The notes under the pieces: generated by a model
Database searches by the model: none
The model's input: only the letters and a program-made list of their open reading frames with translations
Told to the model about the DNA's origin: nothing
Made by a program: the position numbers and the translations under genes
From: Pseudomonas pharyngis
GTDB lineage: Bacteria; Pseudomonadota; Gammaproteobacteria; Pseudomonadales; Pseudomonadaceae
Direction: 5' to 3'
DNA length: 34,073 bases
NCBI RefSeq assembly: GCF_021602345.1
Contig: NZ_BQID01000028.1
Location: 1-34,073, forward strand
Part shown: positions 1 through 8,133 of the stretch, one piece after another
Numbering within the stretch: the first letter of the stretch is position 1
Layout: each line of letters begins with the position of its first letter

Positions 1-837
1 CACCCCCAGTTCTCCCCGCAAAAACTCCACCAGCCCCCGCTGCAATCCACTCAACACCCCCTCGCGACTGACCAGCGCCAGTTCAGTCGGTGGCAGCGGC
101 GGCAAGTCCGTGCAGACCCGATGCTCCGGCAATACCGCCGAAGCCGGTAGCACCGAAACCCCAAGCCCTGAGGCCACCGCCGCTTGAATGCCGGTCAGGC
201 TGTGGCTGCCGAAGGCCACCCGCCATGGGCGTTGCGCCACGTCGAGCAGGCGGATCGCCCGTTGTCGGTACAGGCAGCCCTGGGGAAACAGCGCCAGCGG
301 TAACACGCCACTGGATGAGTCGAACTCAGCACCCTTGACCCAAACCAGTCGTTCCGGCCAGGTCGCCCAGGCCGGGCCGCTGTCGGGTTCGCGTTTGATC
401 AGGGCGATGTCGATTTCGCCGCTGTCGAGGCGTTGGCGCAGGTCGAGGCTCATGCCGCTGACGGTTTCCAGCCGTGCTTGCGGGTGGCTGCGCGTGAAGC
501 CGGCGAGGATCAGCGCCATGCGTCGGGCGTCGAAGTCTTCCGGCATGCCGATGCGCAGGATTTCCAGATCCAGATCGCTGGCCAGGGCTTCGCTGGCCTC
601 GGAGGACAAGGCCAGCAGGCGGCGAGCGTAGTGGATCAGCAGTTCGCCGTGCTCGGTGACGCTGACGTTCAGCCCGGTGCGGTCGCGCAACAAAAGGGCG
701 TGGCCGACCAGGTCTTCGAGTTTGCGCACCTGTTGGCTGACCGTGGATTGGGTACGGTGGACGCGTTCGGCGGCGCGGGTGAAGCTGCCTTCATCAACCA
801 CGCAGACGAAGGTTTTCAGCAGTTCCAGATCCAGCAT
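1..837 (-). CDS. LysR-family transcriptional regulator (3' end outside window)
   Basis: Reading leftwards from the ATG at 837-835, the frame stays open to the window edge, giving 279 residues with no stop; LysR proteins are usually about 290-310, so only a short tail is missing. The N-terminus (MLDLELLKTF, then GSFTRAAERVHRTQSTVSQQ) is a classic LysR winged helix-turn-helix at about residues 1-60. The rest fits the periplasmic-binding-protein-like effector domain. It is divergent from the HAD/aldolase pair across about 110 bp, the usual arrangement for a LysR protein controlling its neighbours. That control and any inducer are inference. Confidence 0.88.
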   Translation of the reverse strand, partial: MLDLELLKTFVCVVDEGSFTRAAERVHRTQSTVSQQVRKLEDLVGHALLLRDRTGLNVSVTEHGELLIHYARRLLALSSEASEALASDLDLEILRIGMPEDFDARRMALILAGFTRSHPQARLETVSGMSLDLRQRLDSGEIDIALIKREPDSGPAWATWPERLVWVKGAEFDSSSGVLPLALFPQGCLYRQRAIRLLDVAQRPWRVAFGSHSLTGIQAAVASGLGVSVLPASAVLPEHRVCTDLPPLPPTELALVSREGVLSGLQRGLVEFLRGELGV

Positions 838-854
838 GGCGGCGGCCTCGATAT

Positions 855-883
855 TTGTTTTGTAACTGACTGTTGGCTATTTA
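855..883 (+). promoter_or_regulatory. Candidate sigma-70 promoter for the HAD/aldolase pair
   Basis: TTGTTT (855-860), a 17-base spacer and TATTTA (878-883) lie in the AT-rich gap between the divergent LysR and HAD genes. Each hexamer only partly matches consensus. The rest of this gap probably also holds LysR sites, but I could not define one. Confidence 0.3.
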
Positions 884-947
884 TTTAATTTCACACTATC
901 ACCCCGAGTTCATAAGCTGAAGCCCTCACTTGCAGAGGAATGCCCCC

Positions 948-1652
948 ATGACCTTGATCAACACACCGCGCCCGCAATGGCTGACCTTCGATTGCTACGG
1001 CACTTTGATTCAATGGGACGAAGGCCTGCGCGCCGTGGCCGAGCGGATCCTCAGCGAAAAGGGCGAACACCGGGTCGACGCCGGGCGCCTGATCGAGGTC
1101 TACGACCGCCACGAACATCGCCTGGAACAGACACCGCCGCATCGCTCGTTCCGCGAGCTGAGCACTCTCGGCCTGCAACTGGCCCTGGAAGAACTGGGCC
1201 TGGCGAGTGCCAGCGAAGACAGCCAGCGCCTGGCCGCTGCGATCCCGCAGATGCCGCCGTTTCCCGAAGTCGTCGAGACCCTCGCGCAGCTCAAGGCCCA
1301 GGGTTTCAAACTGTGCATCGTCTCCAACACCGATGACGACATCATCGCCGGCAACGTCGCTCAACTCGGCGGCCATATCGACCGGGTGATCACCGCGCAG
1401 CAGGCCGGCGCCTACAAACCGGCGCCGCGGCTGTTCGACTACGCTCATGAGCAATTGGGCGTCAGCCGCGATCAGGTGGTGCACATCTGCGCCAGCCCGA
1501 TGCTTGACCACACGGCGGCCCGCGACATGCATTTTCGTTGCGTCTGGATCGATCGCGGCACCGGTCGTCAGTTGCTGCCGGACTATCGGCCCGACGCGAT
1601 CCTCAACACGCTGGACGAAGTGCTCCCGCTGTTCTCGTCCCTTGGCTGGTAA
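948..1652 (+). CDS. HAD-superfamily hydrolase, haloacid dehalogenase type II-like
   Basis: A 234-residue cytoplasmic HAD hydrolase. Motif I is FDCYGTL with the nucleophile Asp15, motif II is the Ser in IVSNTDD (Ser126), motif III is Lys157 in YKPAPRLF, and an acidic motif IV lies near Asp187. Length and the DxYGT form resemble 2-haloacid dehalogenases, but members of this branch may also hydrolyse phosphate esters, so the substrate is unknown. I chose ATG 948 because AGAGGA (934-939) sits at good spacing; an upstream in-frame start at 930 has no such site. The aldolase-like gene follows after 31 bp, so the two are probably co-transcribed under the divergent LysR gene. Confidence 0.85.
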   Translation: MTLINTPRPQWLTFDCYGTLIQWDEGLRAVAERILSEKGEHRVDAGRLIEVYDRHEHRLEQTPPHRSFRELSTLGLQLALEELGLASASEDSQRLAAAIPQMPPFPEVVETLAQLKAQGFKLCIVSNTDDDIIAGNVAQLGGHIDRVITAQQAGAYKPAPRLFDYAHEQLGVSRDQVVHICASPMLDHTAARDMHFRCVWIDRGTGRQLLPDYRPDAILNTLDEVLPLFSSLGW

Positions 1653-1683
1653 GAAACCTCGCCCGCCATAAAGGAGTTTCGCC

Positions 1684-2457
1684 ATGGCCCACACCCTGAC
1701 CAGCAGCGCCCGACCCGCGCATTCCAGCTCATTGAACCTCGACAGCGAAGCCATCATCACCGCCCGCCACGAGCTGGCGGCGTGCTTTCAACTGGCGGCG
1801 CTGCACGGGTTGGAGGAGGGGATCTGCAATCATTTTTCGGCGATGTTGCCGGGGCACGCTGACCTGTTTCTGGTCAATCCGTACGGCTATGCGTTTTCCG
1901 AAGTGACGGCGCACAACCTGCTGGTCTGCGACTTCGCCGGCAACGTGGTGGACGGCGAGGGCCAGCCGGAAGCGACTGCTTTCTATATTCATGCGCGCCT
2001 GCACCAGCGGCTGCCTCGGGTGAAGGTCGCGTTCCATACGCACATGCCGAACGCGACAGCGTTGTGCCTGCTGGAGGGGCCGCCGCTGTTGTGGCTGAGT
2101 CAAACCGCGCTGAAGTTCTACGGGCGCACGGCGGTGGACGAGCATTACAACGGGCTGGCGCTGGATGAGCGTGAAGGCGACCGGATTGCCGAGGTGATGG
2201 GCGAGGCCGACATTCTGTTTTTGAAGAACCACGGTGTGATTGTCGCCGCGCCGACCATCGCCGAGGCCTGGGACGATCTGTATTACCTGGAGCGTGCCGC
2301 GCAGGTGCAACTGCTGGCGATGGCCACGCAACGGGTGTTGAAACCGGTGCCGCACGCGGTTGCGCAACGGGCCTACGAGCAGATGCGCGAGGGCGATCCC
2401 GAGAGTGCGCGGGCGCATCTGCACAGTGCAATGCGGCGGTTGGCGAGCCGGGGGTAA
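1684..2457 (+). CDS. Class II aldolase/adducin-family protein
   Basis: A 257-residue protein with the class II aldolase fold. Metal-ligand candidates are His118 and His120 in HTHMP and His184 in LKNHGV; CNHFS near residue 48 matches the family's substrate-phosphate region. Relatives such as fuculose-phosphate aldolase cleave sugar phosphates with a divalent metal, while others are decarboxylases or epimerases, so the reaction cannot be fixed here. AAGGAG lies just upstream of the ATG. It is the second gene of the probable LysR-controlled pair, suggesting a short catabolic step in which the HAD enzyme and this protein act on related compounds (inference). Confidence 0.87.
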   Translation: MAHTLTSSARPAHSSSLNLDSEAIITARHELAACFQLAALHGLEEGICNHFSAMLPGHADLFLVNPYGYAFSEVTAHNLLVCDFAGNVVDGEGQPEATAFYIHARLHQRLPRVKVAFHTHMPNATALCLLEGPPLLWLSQTALKFYGRTAVDEHYNGLALDEREGDRIAEVMGEADILFLKNHGVIVAAPTIAEAWDDLYYLERAAQVQLLAMATQRVLKPVPHAVAQRAYEQMREGDPESARAHLHSAMRRLASRG

Positions 2458-2559
2458 AAGCGAGGAAAACGGGCAGGCAAAAATAATTCGCGTCGCAGGT
2501 CATCCAATTGCCCTGCGCGCCGATAGCAACAAGGTCGGGATTGTCTCGGTGGCGCTTGG

Positions 2560-2588
2560 TTGCCCCACACAACCCGGTGGGCTACGCT
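2560..2588 (+). promoter_or_regulatory. Candidate promoter of the diguanylate cyclase gene
   Basis: TTGCCC (2560-2565), 17 bases, TACGCT (2583-2588). Both hexamers are partial matches. A start site near 2596 would leave about 50 bases of leader before the TTG start at 2645. Confidence 0.25.
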
Positions 2589-2644
2589 CACAAAAACAAG
2601 GGTTTCGGGCTTTTGCCCCTGTCGTACCTGCCCAGGACACGCTT

Positions 2645-4216
2645 TTGCCTATCCCCATTCACGATCCGCACCAGGCCCCCGGCGGCACCCTCAAGCGTTT
2701 GCCCCTGCGCAAGGCGGCGGTGTTGTTCATCGTGGCTGTGTGTCTGAGCCTGTCCGGCCTGTTGTATTTGCAGATCGAACAGTCGCGGCGCCAGGATCTG
2801 GCCAACGCACAGGTGTCGTCGGCCAACCTGACCCGGGCCATGGCTCAGCAGGCTGAAGACACTTTTCTGGCAGCGGATCTGGTGCTGACCAGCCTGGTCG
2901 ACTGGGTTCAGGACGATGGTTATGGCGCGGAGCAGAAGCCGCGTTTGCAGAAAACCCTCGCGCGGCGGGTGCAGCAACTGGAGCAGTTGCACGGCATGTT
3001 CCTGTTCGACCGCGAAGGGCAGTGGGTGATTACCTCGTTCGCGGATCTGCCGCGCGGCCATGGCGTGGCGGATCGCGAGTACTTCAAGTTTCACCAGCAG
3101 AACGTCTCGGCCGTGGCGCACATCGGCCCGGCGATCCGCAGCCGTGAGAACGGCGAGTGGATCATCCCGATCTCGAAACGGGTCAACGACCACGCCGGCA
3201 ATTTTCAGGGTGTGCTGCTGGCCGGGATCAAGATGTCCTACTTCGACCGGTTCTTCAAAAGCTTCAGCCTGGACGACAACGGCACCATGTTCCTCGGCCT
3301 GACCGACGGCACCTTGCTCGCCCGGCGGCCTTTCGACGAGAGCCTGATCGGCACCTCGCTGGCCAAGGGCGAGATCTACCAGAAGTTGTTGCCCAATGCA
3401 GCCGCCGGCACCGCGATGATCGATTCGGTGGTCGACGGTGTCACCCGTCTTTATGGTTACCGGCAGCTGGAAAGCTACCCGTTGGTGGTCGCGGCGTCTT
3501 CGTCCCGGGACACGATCCTCCAGGGTTGGTATGACCGGGCGTTCCAGTCCAGCGTCATCGTGGCGCTGGTGATGCTCGGCGTGGGGCTGTTCGGCTGGGT
3601 GTTCATTCATCAGGTGCGCGATGGCGAGCGGATCGAGAAAAACCTGCGCAAGGCCCAGCGGACGCTGGAGCAGATCGCCACCCACGACAGCCTGACCGGG
3701 CTGGCCAACCGGCGTCTGTTCGAGCGCTCGCTGGAGGTGGAGTTTGCCCGGGGCGCGCGGCAGTCGAGCCCGGTGAGCCTGATCATGCTCGATATCGATT
3801 TCTTCAAAAGCTACAACGATGCCTACGGCCACGTGGCCGGCGACCATTGCCTGACGCAGGTCGCGCAGGTGGTGAAGAACTGCTGCCAGCGTAAATCCGA
3901 TCTGGCGGTGCGTTACGGCGGGGAAGAGTTCGCGGTGTTGCTGCCGGACACCGACATCAACGGCGCGCTGGCGATTGCCGGGCAGATTCGCCGCAGCGTC
4001 ATGGACAAGCACGTCACCCATAGCGGCTCGCCCACCGGTTATCTGACGGTGAGCCTGGGCTGCTATTCGTTTATTCCGCTGGGCAATGACAGCCCGGAGC
4101 TGTTCATCCAGCGCGCCGATGCGGCGCTGTATCAGGCCAAAAACGCCGGCCGCAATCGCGCGGCCGTGTTGTCGATGGACGTCGGATTCGGCGAATTGCT
4201 ACGTTCGGATCGCTGA
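2645..4216 (+). CDS. Membrane-bound diguanylate cyclase (periplasmic sensor + GGDEF)
   Basis: Makes cyclic di-GMP from GTP. In order: TM1 at about residues 24-45, a periplasmic Cache/PDC-like sensor at about 46-300 (including YFKFHQQN and the PISKRVND region), TM2 at about 303-322, and a GGDEF domain at about 355-515. The active-site motif is GGEEF (425-429), preceded by an intact RxxD product-inhibition site (Arg416-Asp419), so it should be active and feedback-inhibited. No EAL domain is present. The open frame reaches back to 2360 inside the aldolase gene, but that part does not look like protein. I prefer TTG at 2645, with AGGA at 2634-2637 and about 7 bases spacing, giving 523 residues. 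The ligand is unknown. Confidence 0.88.
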   Translation: MPIPIHDPHQAPGGTLKRLPLRKAAVLFIVAVCLSLSGLLYLQIEQSRRQDLANAQVSSANLTRAMAQQAEDTFLAADLVLTSLVDWVQDDGYGAEQKPRLQKTLARRVQQLEQLHGMFLFDREGQWVITSFADLPRGHGVADREYFKFHQQNVSAVAHIGPAIRSRENGEWIIPISKRVNDHAGNFQGVLLAGIKMSYFDRFFKSFSLDDNGTMFLGLTDGTLLARRPFDESLIGTSLAKGEIYQKLLPNAAAGTAMIDSVVDGVTRLYGYRQLESYPLVVAASSSRDTILQGWYDRAFQSSVIVALVMLGVGLFGWVFIHQVRDGERIEKNLRKAQRTLEQIATHDSLTGLANRRLFERSLEVEFARGARQSSPVSLIMLDIDFFKSYNDAYGHVAGDHCLTQVAQVVKNCCQRKSDLAVRYGGEEFAVLLPDTDINGALAIAGQIRRSVMDKHVTHSGSPTGYLTVSLGCYSFIPLGNDSPELFIQRADAALYQAKNAGRNRAAVLSMDVGFGELLRSDR

Positions 4217-4239
4217 CAAAAAACGGTAGGGTTCAGACA

Positions 4240-4265
4240 CAGGCCATGGCGTTTACCACGGCCTG
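4240..4265. terminator. Candidate bidirectional terminator between convergent genes
   Basis: Inverted repeat CAGGCCATGG / CCACGGCCTG (one mismatch) with a 6-base loop, lying between the convergent cyclase and glycine-rich genes. Neither side has an immediate strong T-run, so termination is uncertain. Confidence 0.35.
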
Positions 4266-4276
4266 CTCTTGTTCGT

Positions 4277-4567
4277 TCAGCCGCCAGTGCCACCGCCGGC
4301 ACCGCCCGTGCCGCCACCGGCCGAACCGGTGCCACCTCCTGCTCCCGAGCCTGAACCGCTGGCACCGCCGTTGGTGCCGGTCCCGCCACCCGCGCCGCTG
4401 CCGCCGGACGGCGAGCCCGGCGTATTGTCCGGTGGCATCGGCGAGCCATTGGTGGAGCCGGATTTGGTGCCCGTGGCATCGGCGCCGTCGTTGGCGGCGA
4501 ATGTCGCGGCTGAGCCTGTGGCCAGCAGGCCGATCAACAACAGCGAGGTGAGTTTGCGCGTCATCAT
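4277..4567 (-). CDS. Small secreted glycine-rich protein, unknown function
   Basis: A 96-residue protein with a clear signal peptide (hydrophobic LLLIGLLATGSAATFA, cleavage predicted after Ala24). The mature part is low-complexity, mostly Gly, Ser, Thr and Ala, ending in repeated GGGTG units with no recognisable domain. GGAGA sits 6 bases before the first of two adjacent ATG codons. It lies 77 bp downstream of the TonB receptor gene on the same strand and may be co-transcribed. I do not recognise a function; a periplasmic or surface low-complexity protein is all the sequence supports. The signal peptide and ribosome-binding site argue that it is real. Confidence 0.65.
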   Translation of the reverse strand: MMTRKLTSLLLIGLLATGSAATFAANDGADATGTKSGSTNGSPMPPDNTPGSPSGGSGAGGGTGTNGGASGSGSGAGGGTGSAGGGTGGAGGGTGG

Positions 4568-4644
4568 GGTCTGTCTCCGGAAAGGGGATTACCTGATATT
4601 GGTCAGACGCGCCGAACCCTTGGTGCCGGCCGGATGACGAGCGG

Positions 4645-7074
4645 TCAGAAGTCCACGGTGGCCGACACCTTCAGCGTGCGCGGCGTGCCCTGGGTCAGGT
4701 AACCGCCGTTGGCCGAGGCCCAGTAAGCTTCGTTGGCGACGTTCTCCAGATTGGCCCGCAGGGTGATCTGCTTTTCATCCAGTTTGAAGGCATAGCGCGT
4801 GCCCAGGTCGAAACGGTTCCACGCCGGAATGCTTTGAGTATTCGCCGCGTTCAGGTATTGGCCGCCGGTGCGCAACATCCGCGCGCTGAGGGCAGCGCCT
4901 TCGAGGCCCGGAATGTCCCAGTCGGCGCCGAGGTTGAACTGGAAGCGCGGCACCCCGACGGCGCGATTGCCGTCATTCACGCCGTTGCTGCTGCCTTCCA
5001 GTTCAGTCTTCATCACGGTTGCGCCGCTGAGCAGGCGCAGGCCGTCGAGCGGTTCGCCATAGACGTTGAGTTCCACGCCTTTGTTGGTCTGCTGGCCGTC
5101 GACCCGGAAGATTCCGTCCTGGGTATAGCTCGACGGTTGCTCGATGCGATAGACGCCGAGGTTGGCGCCGTAGCTGCCCATGTCCAGCCGCACGCCGGCC
5201 TCGATCTGTTTGCTGCGCACCGGGGCGAAGGTTTCGTCGCGGTTGATCGCGGTGGTCGGCGGCGTCGGGCCCTTGGCCAGGCCTTCGATGCGGTTGGCAT
5301 AGAACGACACATGCTCCCACGGCTTGATCACCAGGCCGTAGACCGGGGTGGTGATCGACTCTTCATAACTGGAGGTGCGGGCGCCGGTGGCGGTGCTCCA
5401 GCCATCGACTTTCAGCTCTTGGCGGCGCACGCCGAGGGTCAGCAGGATGCGGTCATCGACAAAGCCGAGGGTGTCGGAAATCGCCTCGCTGCGCAGGGTG
5501 TTCTTGCCGGTGATGCGCGGGTCATTGATGTCGCTGGCGAACGAGGTGGGGGCCGGGCGCGGCTTGTCGGTGACGTTGTACAGGTTGGTGCTGTAGCGCC
5601 CGGCGGTGCCGATGGTTTCGAACGCCGAGCGCTGCTCGCCCCAGATGCCCGCCCAGCCGAGGTTCAACTGGTGCGTGACGGGGCCGGTGTCGAAACGGCC
5701 GTTGAGCCCGGCCATGGCGCTCTGGTTGTCCTCGTCGTGGGGCGAATAGAGCATGCCGCCACGGGCGCTGCCGTTGAGGTCGGTGACGGTCAGCGACGAG
5801 TAAACCCCGTTCTCGCGAGTGTGCTTGGCGCCGCCGGACACGTAGGCGGTCCAATTGTCGTTCAGGTCATATTCGGCGCGGGCCATGCCGAAGGTGTCTT
5901 CGAGTTGCGAATAGCTCCAGCTCTGGGCATAGCTGGCGTTGGCGTGCGGCACCTTGGGGGCTTTGGTCAGGCTCGAATCGACATAGACCACCGAGCGGCC
6001 CTGGTTGATGACCTGCTTCTGATAGCCGAAATCGGTCGAGACCCGCAGGCGATCGCCGCGATAGTCCAGGCCGACGCTGAACAGCGACGAGCGCTGGTCT
6101 TCGTCATCGACGGCGGTGTCGCCTTCGCGCTGCATCAGGTTGATCCGCGCACCGAAGCGGTTGTCCTCGCCAAAACGCTGGCCCAGATCCAGATGCCCGC
6201 CGACCCGGCCGTCGGCGCTGTAATCGAGGGTGACGCTGCGGGTCGGCGTATCCATCGCGCGTTTGGGTTGCAGGTTGATCCCGCCACCGATGCCGCTGCC
6301 GCTCGGGGTCACGCCGTTGACGAATGCATTCGGGCCCTTGAACAGTTCGACCCGGTCCAGCGCTTCGACGGCGATGATCTGCCGGGGCAGCACGCCATAG
6401 AGGCCGTTATAGGAAATGTCGTCGGAGGCCAGCGGCAGGCCACGGATCATGAACATCTGCGAGAAGTTGCCGAAGCCGTTGGACTGGCGCACCGAGGCAT
6501 CGTTGAGCAACACATCGCCAACGGTCTGGGCCTGCTGATCGGCCATGGTCTTGGCGGTATAGCTGGTGACGCTGAAGGGCAGGTCGTTGACCTCCTGGTT
6601 GCCGAGCATGCCGATCTGCGCGCGGCGCGCGACCTGTTCGCCGCCGTAGGTATCGCCGCTGTCGTCGCGCAGGGCGCTGACGTTGGTGGCGCCCAGTTCC
6701 AGCGCGCCGTCCGCCGCGACTTTCGGGGCCACGGTGTAACCGTTGTGGCCGGTGCTGATCAGCTCGAAACCGCTGCCTTCCAGCAACCGCGCAAAACCGC
6801 TCTGCGCGGTGTAACTGCCTTGCAGGCCGGGGCTCTGGCGATTACCCAGTTGCGCCGGATCGAACGACAGCGGCACGCCGACGCTGACCGCAAATTGCGC
6901 CAGCACATGGCTGAGCAGGCCGGGGCCGATATTGACGCTGCGGCTGGCGCTTTCACTGACGCTGTCGGCGGCGTGGGCGGCGCTCGGCAGCAGTGCGCTG
7001 AAGGCCAGGGCCAGGCTCAGGTTCAGGGCCTTGAGCGCAAACGTGGCGGGGCGGGGCGATGGCATTGCGGTCAT
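4645..7074 (-). CDS. TonB-dependent siderophore receptor with signalling (STN) domain
   Basis: An 809-residue outer-membrane receptor. It has a signal peptide ending about Ala35 (SAAHA/ADS), an STN domain at about 45-110 (the periplasmic domain that contacts FecR-type anti-sigma factors), a plug domain including MFMIRGLPL and VELFKGPNAF, and a beta-barrel ending in the typical terminal Phe (SATVDF). AGGA lies about 8 bases before ATG 7074. The STN domain and the FecI/FecR-like genes immediately upstream make it a transducer receptor: ligand binding should activate its own transcription through that sigma factor. Plug and barrel are of the ferric-siderophore class; I cannot name the ligand, but it does not read like FecA. 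Confidence 0.92.
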   Translation of the reverse strand: MTAMPSPRPATFALKALNLSLALAFSALLPSAAHAADSVSESASRSVNIGPGLLSHVLAQFAVSVGVPLSFDPAQLGNRQSPGLQGSYTAQSGFARLLEGSGFELISTGHNGYTVAPKVAADGALELGATNVSALRDDSGDTYGGEQVARRAQIGMLGNQEVNDLPFSVTSYTAKTMADQQAQTVGDVLLNDASVRQSNGFGNFSQMFMIRGLPLASDDISYNGLYGVLPRQIIAVEALDRVELFKGPNAFVNGVTPSGSGIGGGINLQPKRAMDTPTRSVTLDYSADGRVGGHLDLGQRFGEDNRFGARINLMQREGDTAVDDEDQRSSLFSVGLDYRGDRLRVSTDFGYQKQVINQGRSVVYVDSSLTKAPKVPHANASYAQSWSYSQLEDTFGMARAEYDLNDNWTAYVSGGAKHTRENGVYSSLTVTDLNGSARGGMLYSPHDEDNQSAMAGLNGRFDTGPVTHQLNLGWAGIWGEQRSAFETIGTAGRYSTNLYNVTDKPRPAPTSFASDINDPRITGKNTLRSEAISDTLGFVDDRILLTLGVRRQELKVDGWSTATGARTSSYEESITTPVYGLVIKPWEHVSFYANRIEGLAKGPTPPTTAINRDETFAPVRSKQIEAGVRLDMGSYGANLGVYRIEQPSSYTQDGIFRVDGQQTNKGVELNVYGEPLDGLRLLSGATVMKTELEGSSNGVNDGNRAVGVPRFQFNLGADWDIPGLEGAALSARMLRTGGQYLNAANTQSIPAWNRFDLGTRYAFKLDEKQITLRANLENVANEAYWASANGGYLTQGTPRTLKVSATVDF

Positions 7075-7152
7075 TCGGTGTTCCTGTCGGGGGCGTGGAA
7101 TCGGGAGGTCTATCCACTCACCGGACGAGACGCGAAAAGGTATCAGTGAATA

Positions 7153-7168
7153 CGGAAAATATTTTCCG
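7153..7168 (-). promoter_or_regulatory. Candidate ECF-sigma promoter element before the TonB receptor
   Basis: A perfect 16-bp palindrome CGGAAAATATTTTCCG starts 6 bases past the FecR-like stop. On the minus strand its GGAAAA resembles the -35 of FecI-type promoters, and ACCTTT follows downstream as a possible -10. The spacing is 2-3 bases longer than the 17 I recall for E. coli fecA, so the promoter reading is tentative. Confidence 0.4.
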
Positions 7169-7173
7169 AGGGC

Positions 7174-8133
7174 TCAGACACGCGGTTCCACCGACAGCCA
7201 ATAACGGGTCAGGCTGTTGATGTTCAGCGGCAACGTGTCGCTGAGCAGACGCAGGCTGGCGTCGGTGTCGCGTAGGGAAAACGCCCCGGACACGCGCATC
7301 GCCGCGACGTCCGGATGACAGCGCAGCACGCCCCGGCGATAGCGGCTCAATTCGCCGAGCAATTCGTCCAGACGCATGTTGCTGGCCAGCAGCATGCCTT
7401 TGTCCCAGGCCAGGGAAGCGGTGTCGAAGGTTTCGCTGCTGTCGAAGCTGTTGAGCTTGAAGCGCTGGCGCTCGCCCGCCTGAAGAATCGCACTCTGCTT
7501 GAGCAGTTGCGGGGTGATCTGAACCTGGCCTTCGAGCACCGACACCTGGCTGCGCGAACCCTCGGTGCGCACGCAGAATCGCGTGCCCAGTGCGCGGGCC
7601 ACACCTTGCGGGGTTTCGACAATGAACGGACGGGCGCTGGTGTCTGCGGCGGTGTTGATCAGCACTTCACCGTTGAGCAGCAGGACGCGGCGCTCTATCG
7701 GACTGAAAGTGATGTCCACGGCGCTGTCGGTGTTGAGCACCAGTTGAGTGCCGTCCGGCAGTTGCAGGTTCTTTTGTTCGCCGACGGCGGTGCGCTGGTC
7801 GGCGGTCCATTGCTGCCACGGTACATGCTGCGAAGCGATGCCCAGCGGCCCGGCCATCAACAGCAAGCCGAGGCGGGTGAGGGTCTGGCGACGGCTCAGG
7901 CCTTCCTTGCGGGACGCGCGTTTCAAGGTCTGGAGCGCGACGTTGGCCGGCACGCTGCGCAAGTCCCCCAACAGCGCTTCGGCCCGTTGCCAGGCGATGG
8001 CGTGCTCGGCGCTGCGGGTGCGCCATTGGGCGATGGCCTGGTGGTCGGACGGGGTCGCGGTGCCGGAATGCAGTTGCACCAGCCAGTCGGCGGCTTCGCC
8101 GAGAATCTGCGGATTGATCATCGACGAATTCAT
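7174..8133 (-). CDS. FecR-like anti-sigma factor / sigma regulator
   Basis: A 319-residue inner-membrane signal relay. The cytoplasmic N-terminal domain (about 1-80, with LGEAADWLVQLHSG and the WQRAEALL region) binds the sigma factor. One TM segment at about 88-105 follows, then the periplasmic FecR domain (for example LPDGTQLVLNTDSAVD and ALGTRFCV) and a C-terminal STN-interacting part. SRRQTL just before the TM looks like a twin-arginine export motif, as reported for E. coli FecR. The ATG at 8133 overlaps the sigma-factor TGA by one base, implying translational coupling. The open frame extends further upstream, but that part overlaps the sigma gene and is not used. Confidence 0.9.
   Translation of the reverse strand: MNSSMINPQILGEAADWLVQLHSGTATPSDHQAIAQWRTRSAEHAIAWQRAEALLGDLRSVPANVALQTLKRASRKEGLSRRQTLTRLGLLLMAGPLGIASQHVPWQQWTADQRTAVGEQKNLQLPDGTQLVLNTDSAVDITFSPIERRVLLLNGEVLINTAADTSARPFIVETPQGVARALGTRFCVRTEGSRSQVSVLEGQVQITPQLLKQSAILQAGERQRFKLNSFDSSETFDTASLAWDKGMLLASNMRLDELLGELSRYRRGVLRCHPDVAAMRVSGAFSLRDTDASLRLLSDTLPLNINSLTRYWLSVEPRV

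Noticed and set aside
4834-7149. A 771-residue plus-strand frame over the TonB receptor
   Set aside because: It is antisense to an unmistakable receptor with signal peptide, STN and terminal Phe; no motif is visible in the shadow.
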